NCBI GenBank assembly: GCA_035289205.1
Contig: DATDXV010000013.1
Location: forward strand, 1-32,644
Length of the DNA: 32,644 nucleotides
DNA from: DATDXV01 sp035289205
GTDB lineage: Archaea > Aenigmatarchaeota > Aenigmatarchaeia > Aenigmatarchaeales > DATDXV01
Direction of reading: 5' to 3'
Every line of letters begins with the position of its first letter. Positions within the stretch are counted from its first letter, which is position 1. Below the pieces are notes generated by a model. It ran no database searches, was not told the DNA's origin, and was given only the letters and a program-made list of their open reading frames with translations. Of this stretch, positions 7,063 to 14,026 are shown piece after piece. Position numbers and translations under genes: made by a program.

Positions 7063-7228
7063 CGCCGACGGCAGGATTTGAACCTGCAATTCCCGAAGGA
7101 AACCAGATATCTTAACTTAATGGACTCTACATACCCGCCGCCCCCTAAGGGGTGTTCAGAGTCAAGCCATCTAATCATCTAACCGAAGTTCTCAAGTCTG
7201 GCGCACTGCCTGGTTATGCGACGTCGGC
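7063..7228 (-). tRNA. tRNA-Ser(UGA) with an 82-nt intron at position 37/38
   Basis: Acceptor GCCGACG/CGTCGGC with discriminator G, T arm GCAGG-TTCAAAT-CCTGC, and a long variable arm (TTTCC TTCG GGAA) make this a class II tRNA. Anticodon TGA is at 7192-7194, with stem CCAGA/TCTGG. Removing 7109-7190 leaves a 7-base loop, CTTGAGA. The junction is a full bulge-helix-bulge: CTTG pairs with TAAG (one G-U), bulges are AGA and ATA, and the inner helix is ACTT/AAGT. The intron folds further, with GACTCT pairing AGAGTC round a CCCC-TTA-GGGG hairpin. The body closely resembles the tRNA-Ser(GGA) at 25929. Confidence 0.93.
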
Positions 7229-7260
7229 ACAAAGAGAGTTGTTATGGAGACCTTATAAAA

Positions 7261-7710
7261 TTACTTCTTGAAAGCTCCCAGGTAGTTGAGCGTGAAGAGA
7301 AGGATTATAATGCTGAATAAATTAATAGCAATCCCGAACTCGGAAACAGCTGTAGCAACGCTTAGAGGGAGGAGATATGCCCCCAAAGAAGCGCAAGCTG
7401 GACACTGAGCAACTAAGAATATCCCGATGGTTCCTATTCCGCTTGTTCCGGCGGCCTTTGTCTTCTGACCTAAGCTACAGGCTTTCGGCTGCCTCCATAA
7501 ATAAGCCTGGTATGCAAATGCGACTCCAAATAACACTGAGAACAGAACAAGCATAGCAAGGTTCAGCCTAGGAACAAAGGAGAGCCAGAACCAGAAATTA
7601 TGCAAAATGCCCAGGATCTGCGTATAGATGTATATTGCTCCCACAGTTAGAGTAGAGACAATAGCCAGAGCAAGATACCACGGATTTCTAAGCACTTCGA
7701 ATATCCTCAT
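7261..7710 (-). CDS. Four-helix membrane protein with a CPAC motif
   Basis: A 149-residue integral membrane protein with about four hydrophobic helices (roughly residues 11-30, 44-68, 91-116 and 122-145). The cytoplasmic/loop Cys78 and Cys103-Pro-Ala-Cys106 (QCPACAS) lie at the start of or within helix 3. CPxC in a membrane helix is typical of thiol-disulfide or metal-handling membrane proteins, but I cannot place it in a named family. It is transcribed divergently from the anchored His/Cys-rich protein at 7764 through one shared TATA sequence (7735-7742), which suggests joint function. No substrate is evident. Confidence 0.72.
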   Translation of the reverse strand: MRIFEVLRNPWYLALAIVSTLTVGAIYIYTQILGILHNFWFWLSFVPRLNLAMLVLFSVLFGVAFAYQAYLWRQPKACSLGQKTKAAGTSGIGTIGIFLVAQCPACASLGAYLLPLSVATAVSEFGIAINLFSIIILLFTLNYLGAFKK

Positions 7711-7734
7711 AATTCCATATTTTTATCCATACAG

Positions 7735-7742
7735 TATATAAA
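7735..7742. promoter_or_regulatory. Shared bidirectional TATA box
   Basis: TATATAAA on the plus strand begins 29 bases before the ATG at 7764. The same bases read on the minus strand (TTTATATA) begin 32 bases before the ATG at 7710. The 53-base gap between the starts contains no other good TATA sequence for either gene. Confidence 0.55.
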
Positions 7743-7763
7743 CCATTAGACTGCATCAATTGC

Positions 7764-8249
7764 ATGGAAAAAAGCGCGATGATTTTCGGGGCGGTTGTCA
7801 TCATTATAATTGTTGCGGCAGGAGCTCTGTTGCTCTTTAGCCAGAAAAAAGAAACAGCAACCGAAGGGATTGATCCGGTAACCTATCTCATGTCAAGCGA
7901 GAGCGGGGTCATCTATCACATACATCCAGAAATTGAGATAGAAATACTGGGGGAGAGGCAATTAATTCCAGCAAGCATAGGCCTAGAGAACCGCGGCATG
8001 AGAGTCATACACACGCATACAGCAGATGGAATTATACATGTAGAATCTCCCGTAGCTCAAGAATTTCATCTGAAGGATTTCTTCTCCATATGGGGCAAGA
8101 CCTTCAACTCGACCTGCATCTTCGAATACTGCGTGGATGAAAGCCATACCCTTGCCTTTACTGTAAATGGGCAGCCGAACAGCGAATACGGAAACCTCCC
8201 CCTGCGGGACAAGGACAAGATGAGGATTGTATATTCTGCAAGCTCCTAA
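7764..8249 (+). CDS. Membrane-anchored extracytoplasmic protein, His/Cys-rich
   Basis: A 161-residue protein with a hydrophobic N-terminal anchor (about residues 6-25) followed by an outside domain. Conserved-looking ligands are His52/His54 (YHIHPE), His83/His85 (IHTHTADG), His92 (GIIHVES) and Cys118/Cys123 (CIFEYC). The pattern of H.H, HTH..G.IHVES, FF.IWG and a C-terminal ubiquitin-like strand (FTVNGQPNSEYGNLPLRDKDKM) matches a widespread but poorly characterised archaeal/bacterial group, by recollection only. Metal binding is a reasonable inference. It is divergent from the CPAC membrane protein at 7261. The leaderless start is supported by the TATA box at 7735. Confidence 0.75.
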   Translation: MEKSAMIFGAVVIIIIVAAGALLLFSQKKETATEGIDPVTYLMSSESGVIYHIHPEIEIEILGERQLIPASIGLENRGMRVIHTHTADGIIHVESPVAQEFHLKDFFSIWGKTFNSTCIFEYCVDESHTLAFTVNGQPNSEYGNLPLRDKDKMRIVYSASS

Positions 8250-8281
8250 AGCTTTAATACATAACCTTCCATCTAGATAAT

Positions 8282-8956
8282 ATGATAGATTTTAACGAGC
8301 TGATTGAAAATCATGTTAAACGCGAACTAAAACCGAAAGACATAGGTCGCTATTACCCATCTGAGATAGGGAGCTGCATAAGGAAGACATGGTACTCCTA
8401 CAAGTTCCCGGTTGAAACAACTACAGAGAAGCTGAAGATCTTCGAGATGGGCAATCTTCTGCATCATTTCATTGCTCAGGTCCTGAGCAGCGAGAAGAAC
8501 ACGCACATTCAACTGCTCGAGACCGAGCTTCCCTTCAAGATGCAGTTCAAGGACATCAACGTGTCGGGAAGGATAGACAATCTTCTGATAGTCAAGGAGA
8601 CCTCAAGGAAGATACTCGTAGAGATAAAGTCAACAAAGAGCATCAACAGCCTGATAGAAGCCCAGCCACATCACCTGATGCAGCTCCAGCTCTATATGCA
8701 TTACCTGAATGTTCCTGACGGAGCATTAGTCTACATAGAGAAGAATACGCTTAGGGCAAAGACCTTTGAGGTGAAGCATGACGAAACAATAGTCGCGGAA
8801 GCGCTCTTTCGCTTCCAAAGGCTGCATGAAATGCTAAAGACTGATGTTATTCCTGAGGCAGAAGCAAGGATGAATACTGACATGAGTTGGATGTGCAAGC
8901 ATTGCGAATACAGGGAGAAATGCTTCAAGGACACCCCCCATCTAAACGGCTCCTAA
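8282..8956 (+). CDS. Cas4-like PD-(D/E)XK nuclease with Fe-S cysteines
   Basis: A 224-residue RecB/Cas4-type exonuclease. Cys32 (SEIGSC) and the C-terminal Cys205-x2-Cys208-x5-Cys214 (CKHCEYREKC) make the four Cys ligands of the Fe-S cluster used by Cas4 and AddB. Nuclease motifs are Asp99 in SGRID, Glu114-x-Lys116 in VEIKS, and Gln134-x3-Tyr138 in QLQLY; His61/His62 supply the upstream His. Family members resect DNA ends 5' to 3'. No CRISPR repeats or other cas genes are in this window, so it is best read as a solo Cas4-like protein for DNA repair or mobile-element biology. TTTAATA lies 29 bases upstream of the ATG. Confidence 0.88.
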   Translation: MIDFNELIENHVKRELKPKDIGRYYPSEIGSCIRKTWYSYKFPVETTTEKLKIFEMGNLLHHFIAQVLSSEKNTHIQLLETELPFKMQFKDINVSGRIDNLLIVKETSRKILVEIKSTKSINSLIEAQPHHLMQLQLYMHYLNVPDGALVYIEKNTLRAKTFEVKHDETIVAEALFRFQRLHEMLKTDVIPEAEARMNTDMSWMCKHCEYREKCFKDTPHLNGS

Positions 8957-8971
8957 GGAAACGAAGGTCGA

Positions 8972-9005
8972 AATTAACTCCCCATGGAGTGAATTGACTA
9001 TAAGC
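8972..9005 (+). promoter_or_regulatory. Inverted-repeat operator plus TATA box, shared accessory cassette (copy 2)
   Basis: Arms at 8972-8981 and 8986-8995 (AATTAACTCC and GGAGTGAATT, one mismatch, 4-base spacer) precede ACTATAAGC (8997-9005). TATAA starts 32 bases before the ATG at 9031, and TTATTAG lies just before the start. The segment is nearly identical to copies 1 and 3. Confidence 0.7.
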
Positions 9006-9030
9006 TAACGAACACAATATTTATTAGCTC

Positions 9031-9300
9031 ATGTTTGAGCTATTCTTTTCTAATAAGGCTAAGAAAGAAATAAAGAGACTCGATAAATATTATCTGAAGC
9101 GTATAACAGAATTGTTTGGTGTTCTATTATCAGACCCTACTCCTTCAGAGTTTTATGATTTGAAGAAATTAAGCGGTTCTGATAATGAATATAGAATACG
9201 AATCGGCAAAATCAGAATTATCTATGAAGTAGACTGGATTACGAAGCGTATTAAAGTATGGGAAGTCACTCCTCGAGAAACTGCTTACGGATCTCGCTGA
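9031..9300 (+). CDS. RelE/ParE superfamily toxin
   Basis: An 89-residue toxin: FELFFSNKAKKEIKRLDKYY at the N-terminus, DLKKLSGSDNEYRIRIGKIR in the middle, and IIYEVDWITKRIKVWEVTPR at the end. This is the classic RelE/HigB-like sequence in which the basic YRIRIG strand carries nucleic-acid-contacting residues. There is no antitoxin gene beside it on the same strand. Instead, an antitoxin-like gene is convergent and overlaps its last 35 bases (9266-9463, minus). The ATG is supported by the TATA box at 8999, suggesting a leaderless message. The two RelE-like proteins of the window are not close copies of one another. Confidence 0.88.
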   Translation: MFELFFSNKAKKEIKRLDKYYLKRITELFGVLLSDPTPSEFYDLKKLSGSDNEYRIRIGKIRIIYEVDWITKRIKVWEVTPRETAYGSR

Positions 9301-9463
9301 AGGGAATTAGCTTTCCCTCTCTCTCGTCTCGTTTTCCTTCTTCTATGGCTTCTATCTCATCTGGGTAAGGCTCTACTTCCTCTAGAAGCTCTGCTTTTAT
9401 CTGCATAATCTTTATTTCTACATCTTCTATATGCTCAAGAAGCTGCTGTCTCTGTATTGCCAT
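9266..9463 (-). CDS. Putative antitoxin, convergent with the RelE toxin
   Basis: A 65-residue acidic, helical protein. Residues 1-30 form an amphipathic helix (QQLLEHIEDVEIKIMQIKAE). The C-terminal half, PDEIEAIEEGKRDEREGKLI followed by PFSEIRKQF, has the EAI.EG+.....GK..pf.e+ pattern of archaeal RelB/Phd-like antitoxin tails. The 3' end overlaps the toxin gene by 35 bases on the opposite strand, so the pair is arranged tail to tail rather than as an operon. Its own promoter is TTTATAAA, 29 bases before the ATG. A 20-base palindrome (9498-9517) lies just upstream of that promoter. The antitoxin function is inference from position and tail sequence. Confidence 0.7.
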   Translation of the reverse strand: MAIQRQQLLEHIEDVEIKIMQIKAELLEEVEPYPDEIEAIEEGKRDEREGKLIPFSEIRKQFLEE

Positions 9464-9484
9464 AAAAGTATTTCATCTTCGGTA

Positions 9485-9492
9485 TTTATAAA
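9485..9492 (-). promoter_or_regulatory. TATA box of the convergent antitoxin gene
   Basis: TTTATAAA reads identically on both strands and begins 29 bases before the ATG at 9463 on the minus strand. It sits inside the larger palindrome TATTTATAAATA (9483-9494). Confidence 0.55.
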
Positions 9493-9497
9493 TATCA

Positions 9498-9560
9498 TTA
9501 ACTCTGAGCAGAGTTAATTTAACTCGTTTAACTCTGTAAGGAGTGAATCGACTATAAGCC
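9498..9560 (+). promoter_or_regulatory. Two tandem inverted repeats plus TATA box, shared accessory cassette (copy 3)
   Basis: The first repeat is TTAACTC (9498-9504) and GAGTTAA (9511-9517), perfect, spacer 6. The second is TTTAACTC (9527-9534) and GAGTGAA (9541-9547), spacer 6, and it leads into ACTATAAGCC (9551-9560). TATAA begins 31 bases before the ATG at 9584. The double site separates the divergent antitoxin (9463) and unknown gene (9584), so it may regulate both. Confidence 0.65.
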
Positions 9561-9583
9561 ATTGAAGCGTATTATTATTAGGC

Positions 9584-9829
9584 ATGATGGAAATAACAAT
9601 AGACAAGAAAGAATGGAAGTTTTCCAGGAGCAGATTCCAAGAGATATCAAAGCTTCTGAGGCAGAACGGGTGGATAAGCTTTGGAACGAACGGGCTGAGG
9701 GTTTTTTTCAAGGATATGAGAAAATATCCTGCAGAGGAGGAGCTGAAGGGACTGGGAATAGAAGAGATAGAAGCCGTGGAATGGGAAAGGATTGAAGAAG
9801 CTAGATTGAAACTCCAAGAATCTTCCTGA
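9584..9829 (+). CDS. Hypothetical small protein behind the shared accessory promoter
   Basis: An 81-residue basic/acidic protein I do not recognise (EITIDKKEWKFSRSRFQEIS, then LLRQNGWISFGTNGLRVFFK, then a Glu-rich helix). It may be a single compact domain; no zinc ligands or membrane segments. The start at 9584 fits the cassette spacing of 31 bases from the TATA box; an ATG at 9587 is also possible. The 3' end overlaps the convergent DUF106 gene by 29 bases. Sharing the promoter with toxin loci suggests an accessory or regulatory role, but no partner is adjacent on the same strand. Confidence 0.65.
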   Translation: MMEITIDKKEWKFSRSRFQEISKLLRQNGWISFGTNGLRVFFKDMRKYPAEEELKGLGIEEIEAVEWERIEEARLKLQESS

Positions 9830-10283
9830 AAAGAAGGGAGAGCGGTATTGAAACTATGATATACCAGACTAGCCACCCTACCGTGCTCCCTATAAGGGGG
9901 AGGGAGAAAGGAAGCTGTACAATGGGCTGCGTATACACATGACCCAGCCATGGAAGGAAGATAATAATGAACACCATGCCGACAAGAAGCGATTTGTAGC
10001 TCATCTTCATCTGCTTGTTCATTAGCTTCATCTTCTCGTCAAGCAGCCTCTCATTCTCCTTCTGGTCCTTCGTCTCCTTGATCTTCTTGTCAATGGATTT
10101 TATCTCCTCAAGAAGCTGCTTTGCAACATTCTGATCAACGAACTTCTTCGAGATCATGGTAAGAATAAACACCAACAAAACGCTGAAAACCGTCAGGCTG
10201 ACTATGGAAGGCAGGACCAACAGGGGTGCGAATACGGTTGTAAGCAGGAGATACAGGTTCGATGTTATTACTTCAAGCACCAT
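9801..10283 (-). CDS. DUF106 / EMC3-TMCO1-like membrane insertase (YidC/Oxa1 superfamily)
   Basis: Archaeal member of the Oxa1 superfamily, thought to help insert membrane proteins together with the Sec channel. The 160 residues give a hydrophobic segment at about 24-44, a cytosolic charged coiled coil at about 50-92 (VAKQLLEEIKSIDKKIKETK and LLDEKMKLMNKQMKM), and two more membrane segments at about 98-115 and 130-152. The arrangement of three helices with a cytosolic coiled coil after the first is the hallmark of the family. It follows secY and adk, the usual archaeal location. Fifteen bases separate it from adk. Confidence 0.88.
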   Translation of the reverse strand: MVLEVITSNLYLLLTTVFAPLLVLPSIVSLTVFSVLLVFILTMISKKFVDQNVAKQLLEEIKSIDKKIKETKDQKENERLLDEKMKLMNKQMKMSYKSLLVGMVFIIIFLPWLGHVYTQPIVQLPFSLPLIGSTVGWLVWYIIVSIPLSLLFRKILGVSI

Positions 10284-10298
10284 TTCATCACATGAATA

Positions 10299-10937
10299 TT
10301 AGAGCTTCAGGACCTTTTTAACCTTTTCAAATGTCTGGTCGGGGGTCTGTTCCGGATTGTCCAACGTAATGTCTCGGATAAGTTTCTTCTTCCTGTAGTA
10401 TTCCACAAGGGGCGCTGTTTGGGATTCATAGACCCTCAGCCTCGCCTTGACAACCTCAGGTTTCTCGTCCTCCCTCTGGATCAGCCCGCCGCCGCACTTG
10501 TCGCAGACTCCTTCTGCCTTCGGCTTTAGCGACTTGATGTTGTAGATAGCTGAGCAGTTCTTGCATGTCCTCCTTGTAGAAATCCTGTTTAGAATTATGC
10601 TTTCAGGAACAATAAAATTCAGGACCGCATCTACCTTCGCAACGATGTCAAGCCATTCCGCCTGGGGGATTGTCCTAGGAAACCCGTCAAGTATGAATCC
10701 CCTTTTCATCTCCTCTGCCTTCATCTTGTTCTCAACAACGCTTATTGCGATGTCATCTGGAACAAGCTTGCCGGCAGCAAGAATGGATTCCGCCTGCCTT
10801 CCGAGATCGTTCTTCTGTTTTATTGATTCCCTGAAAAAGTCGCCGGTAGAAAAATGCTTTATGCCCAGCATTGCAGAAAGCCTTGTGGCGCATGTTCCCT
10901 TTCCAGAACCGGGCGGGCCAAAGAATATCAGCCTCAT
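10299..10937 (-). CDS. adk: Adenylate kinase with zinc-binding LID
   Basis: Interconverts ATP + AMP and 2 ADP. The 212 residues contain the P-loop at 7-15 (GPPGSGKGT), STGDFFR at 30-36 for the AMP site, DGFPRT at 84-89, and a LID carrying Cys125-x2-Cys128 and Cys145-x2-Cys148, a structural zinc site. This is the bacterial-type long-LID enzyme, which also occurs in archaea. Its first four bases overlap the end of secY, so it is translationally coupled. The placement after secY matches archaeal and bacterial spc operons. Confidence 0.97.
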   Translation of the reverse strand: MRLIFFGPPGSGKGTCATRLSAMLGIKHFSTGDFFRESIKQKNDLGRQAESILAAGKLVPDDIAISVVENKMKAEEMKRGFILDGFPRTIPQAEWLDIVAKVDAVLNFIVPESIILNRISTRRTCKNCSAIYNIKSLKPKAEGVCDKCGGGLIQREDEKPEVVKARLRVYESQTAPLVEYYRKKKLIRDITLDNPEQTPDQTFEKVKKVLKL

Positions 10938-12433
10938 GCAATGACCTTCCTTATCGACTCAGGAATCTCTTCATAGTGCTGGTTCATTATCTGTTCATAG
11001 AACTGGTATATGATCATCACGGTAAGCAGTATGCCTGTTCCAGTTCCAAGCGCCCCTGTCAGGTCTGCATACGAAGCCAGTAAGCCTATGAGCGCTCCGC
11101 CCAGTATGGTAAGCGCGGGTATGTACCTCTCCAGGACCCTCTCAATGATTCGAGGATCATGCCTGAAGCCTGGGATCATTATGGAGTATGTCTTGAACTG
11201 TTCGGCAACAGTGTGCGAGTCCATTCCAGCGGTATTGACCCAGAACATTGAGAACACCATTGAGCCTATGATGAAGGCAGCCATGTAAGTCAGGGATCTT
11301 ATTATATCAAGGCCTACAACGCCCGGAAGCGCATAGAAATTGATGATTGCGTATCCGAACACAGCGCCGACTATGGCTCCCAGTAGCGTGGACCTGATAA
11401 CAAACTTTCCTAACAGCCTGCTTGCCATGTAGCCGAACAGAAGGGCAAAGATGCCTGCGGGAACAGTGACAATGAGGAGCCCTACGGACTGCGGTACCGT
11501 AAGGAAATACATCAGACCGCTTGTTGCGGCCCCAGTAGTTGCGTCATGGGTCCCGAGGATTGCAAATCCCCTCGACTCAAAGACCCTTGCCATGACCTGC
11601 AGGTTTGCAATAAGCGCTGCCATAAGGATTACTGGGATGTTTGAAGTATAGAGGAACTTCAGGGGCCATTTTCTGGATCCGAACTTCCCGAAGGGCATGG
11701 AGAACGCCATGGGGACCTCGATCTTCATGGCCTGGGCGAATATTGCTATGATGAAAACGCTGAATGTCGCTATCAGTGGCAACAGGGAAAGAAACGCCGT
11801 TGTCGGATCCCCAGCTCCCAGCGAAGTAACAATGCTATAGATTATTCCGCCCCCGCCCTCCTCTCCGAAGGGGAGCCCGAAGATCCTGATGAAGATAGTC
11901 TTGGAGACTCCGGCCGCAATGAACAGGGATATTCCAGACCCTATTCCCCATTTCGAGACAACCTCATCCATGAACAGGACCAGTATTCCTCCAGCCGCAA
12001 TCTGCATTATGACTATAAGGGCTATTTCCAAGCCGCCTCCTGCGGGCGGTATCGCTCCGGCTAGAACATAGGCAGCACCTTCGATAAAGCAGAATGCTAT
12101 TGCCAGCAGCTTTTGCGATGCGGTGAACTTTGCCTTGTCGCCCTTGTCCTGCAGGTTCCAGCCGATTATCTTGCTTCCCACAAGAAGCTGCAAAATTATT
12201 GATGCGGTGACGATGGGACCGATACCCAGAGTCATTAGCGATCCGAGCTTGGAACCGAAGACAATCTCCAGAAAGGTGAATTGCGCAATCTTGCTGGGAT
12301 CAATGCCCCAGACTGTTATGGAACCCAGGATAAAGAATATGACAAGCATTATGCCTGTCCATTTCATCTTCTCCCTCAGATTCGGCTTGATGGGAGGTTT
12401 TGCAACGCTTGGTATGTTATTTGCCAGATTCAT
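10934..12433 (-). CDS. secY: Preprotein translocase channel subunit SecY (Sec61 alpha homologue)
   Basis: Pore-forming subunit of the Sec translocon in the cytoplasmic membrane. The 499 residues show the multi-helix pattern expected for ten transmembrane segments. Recognisable parts are the first cytosolic/plug region (WGIDPSKIAQFTFLEIVFGS, with LMTLGIGPIVTASIILQLLV), the long cytosolic loop with FGKFGSRKWPLKFLYTSNIP, and MIPGFRHDPRIIERVLERYI near the C-terminus. It follows uL15 after 7 bases and overlaps adk by 4 bases. SecE and SecG homologues are not in the window. Confidence 0.97.
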   Translation of the reverse strand: MNLANNIPSVAKPPIKPNLREKMKWTGIMLVIFFILGSITVWGIDPSKIAQFTFLEIVFGSKLGSLMTLGIGPIVTASIILQLLVGSKIIGWNLQDKGDKAKFTASQKLLAIAFCFIEGAAYVLAGAIPPAGGGLEIALIVIMQIAAGGILVLFMDEVVSKWGIGSGISLFIAAGVSKTIFIRIFGLPFGEEGGGGIIYSIVTSLGAGDPTTAFLSLLPLIATFSVFIIAIFAQAMKIEVPMAFSMPFGKFGSRKWPLKFLYTSNIPVILMAALIANLQVMARVFESRGFAILGTHDATTGAATSGLMYFLTVPQSVGLLIVTVPAGIFALLFGYMASRLLGKFVIRSTLLGAIVGAVFGYAIINFYALPGVVGLDIIRSLTYMAAFIIGSMVFSMFWVNTAGMDSHTVAEQFKTYSIMIPGFRHDPRIIERVLERYIPALTILGGALIGLLASYADLTGALGTGTGILLTVMIIYQFYEQIMNQHYEEIPESIRKVIA

Positions 12434-12440
12434 TATCCAT

Positions 12441-12854
12441 TCAGACAGACCCAGTCACCTGTATAGCTTCTCCGCCTGCCTCTTCTATTTTCTGCTTTGC
12501 CTTCTCTGAAAACACTTTAGCCTTTATTTTTAGCGGAGATTTCAAAGTTCCTTTTGACAAGACTTTCTGGAAGCCAAGCTCTGAAACATCTATCTCCTTC
12601 TTCTTGTTTTTTTCTGCATATCTTCCTAAGAACTCCAAGTTGACAGCGTTTAGTTTCTCGCTTCTGCTGAAGAATCCTCTCTTCCCGAAGTGATCAGGAT
12701 CATTCTGTATCATCCATGACTTTTTGTGCTTGAGCATCCCAGACATTCCCTTTCCTCCCTGCGAGCCTCCTCCCCTATGCTTCTTCTTCCCTCCCCATCC
12801 ATGGCTCTTTGTTCCTCTCATCCTGCTGAACTTTCTTCTGAATGTTGCTGGCAT
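12441..12854 (-). CDS. rpl15: Large ribosomal subunit protein uL15
   Basis: Late-assembly 23S rRNA-binding protein. The 137 residues begin with the Gly/Arg/Lys-rich rRNA-penetrating arm (RKFSRMRGTKSHGWGGKKKH, with GGGSQGGKGMSGMLKHKKSW) and end with a compact domain (KIKAKVFSEKAKQKIEEAGG). It lies between uL30 (one-base overlap) and secY (7-base gap), the standard order. Confidence 0.97.
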   Translation of the reverse strand: MPATFRRKFSRMRGTKSHGWGGKKKHRGGGSQGGKGMSGMLKHKKSWMIQNDPDHFGKRGFFSRSEKLNAVNLEFLGRYAEKNKKKEIDVSELGFQKVLSKGTLKSPLKIKAKVFSEKAKQKIEEAGGEAIQVTGSV

Positions 12855-13294
12855 TAAATCATCCTCTTCAATAAATCATTGATAGCTTCCTTTCTGTTTC
12901 CCAACTCTCCCTTCGGATAGCTGTCCTTGGTTGACCCTTTGAATCCTCCTGATGGCGGGGACAAGGCAAACACAGGCTTCAGTCCTTCAATCTTTTTCCC
13001 AGAGTTTATGTCCTTTGCTAAAGCATCAACAGATGGATATCCCAATTGTTTCATTGCTTCCTTCAGTCTCATCTTTCCGACTCTTCCCCTCTTCTCCAAA
13101 AGCTTTTGTAGCATCTGATCGCTTATCTTTCCAAATGTCACATAATCTTTTACCTTGTGGAGCATTCCCAACTGCGACGGCTCTTCTTTCAACAGCACAG
13201 CATGGTTCTTCTTGAACAGTTTGATATTCTCCAGCGCATACGCAATATCCCCTTTTACTCCTACAGTTCCTCTTATCCTGATGGCAACCATCAC
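12854..13294 (-). CDS. rpl30: Large ribosomal subunit protein uL30
   Basis: The 146-residue archaeal/eukaryotic long form. The N-terminal ferredoxin-like domain (VAIRIRGTVGVKGDIAYALE) is followed by an archaeal C-terminal extension (PVFALSPPSGGFKGSTKDSY). It overlaps the uS5 stop by four bases (ATGA). The first two codons are both Met, and either could be the start. It is placed between uS5 and uL15 as in other archaea. Confidence 0.97.
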   Translation of the reverse strand: MMVAIRIRGTVGVKGDIAYALENIKLFKKNHAVLLKEEPSQLGMLHKVKDYVTFGKISDQMLQKLLEKRGRVGKMRLKEAMKQLGYPSVDALAKDINSGKKIEGLKPVFALSPPSGGFKGSTKDSYPKGELGNRKEAINDLLKRMI

Positions 13295-14022
13295 TGCAAT
13301 CCCCCCCTTCCGATATGAAGATACACAGCTTTCTTGTAGGCGTCATTGAATCTGAAAGTATTGATCTTCTTCAGAGCGTCATAAATCGCATTTGCAAAGT
13401 TTATCCTGCTGGATGTCTGCCCCTCGCTCTTGCACCAGACGTCCGTGTATCCTGCAAGCCTCAAAATCTTCTTTGCCTCATCGCTCACAGCAAGTCCTAT
13501 GCCCTTTGGTGCGGGTATTAGCTTTACCTTTACTGATCCTGATTTTCCTACTACCTCAATTGGAAGCGAATGCGATGTCCCGCATTTGCACTCCCATGAA
13601 CCGCATCCTCTCGAAACAGGCATTATGCTCAGCTTTGCGCTGTTCAAGGCCTTGGAAGTAACCTCTCTCTGCTTTCCTGCAGGACCTGACGCAAGGCCTA
13701 CTCCAACATAACCATCTGCGTTTCCGATGACTACCATCACAGAAATCCTGAATCTCCTGCCGCTCTTGTGCATTCTTGCAGTTCTCCTGAAGGGAGTCCT
13801 CATTATTCCCCCGCCCTTCCCCTTCGACCCCCCTATGGAAAGAGTCTCATGCTCCAGATTGGGGAGCAGGACATCAACCAGCCCAGGCTCCTTGATCTTC
13901 AGCCCCCTGGCAAAGACATCATCTATGCTGGTTATTTTTCCAGATGCAACGTCCTTTCCGAGCTTGGTCTTAGGGGTCCATATGACTTCTTTAGCCTCGA
14001 TATCTCTTCTTTGATTGTACAT
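13291..14022 (-). CDS. rps5: Small ribosomal subunit protein uS5
   Basis: Decoding-fidelity protein next to uS4 at the mRNA entry. At 243 residues it has the archaeal N-terminal extension (EAKEVIWTPKTKLGKDVASG), the dsRBD-like domain (GRRFRISVMVVIGNADGYVG), and the archaeal Cys-rich insertion SRGCGSWECKCGTSHSLP. It ends with HIGRGGLQ. A GTGATTTC-type ribosome binding site lies directly before the ATG. It is coupled to uL30 by a 4-base overlap. Confidence 0.97.
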   Translation of the reverse strand: MYNQRRDIEAKEVIWTPKTKLGKDVASGKITSIDDVFARGLKIKEPGLVDVLLPNLEHETLSIGGSKGKGGGIMRTPFRRTARMHKSGRRFRISVMVVIGNADGYVGVGLASGPAGKQREVTSKALNSAKLSIMPVSRGCGSWECKCGTSHSLPIEVVGKSGSVKVKLIPAPKGIGLAVSDEAKKILRLAGYTDVWCKSEGQTSSRINFANAIYDALKKINTFRFNDAYKKAVYLHIGRGGLQ

Positions 14023-14026
14023 GAAA

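Noticed and set aside
7109..7190. C/D-box sRNA in the tRNA-Ser intron (ATGATTA ... CTGA, 12 bases apart)
   Set aside because: The C box has a mismatch, no second C'/D pair is convincing, and CTGA lies where the intron forms its own stem.
9562..9795. Alternative 77-codon frame starting upstream of the gene at 9584
   Set aside because: Its start would be only 9 bases after the TATA box, and its protein is Arg/Gly/Asp-rich without structure; the 9584 start fits the 31-base spacing.
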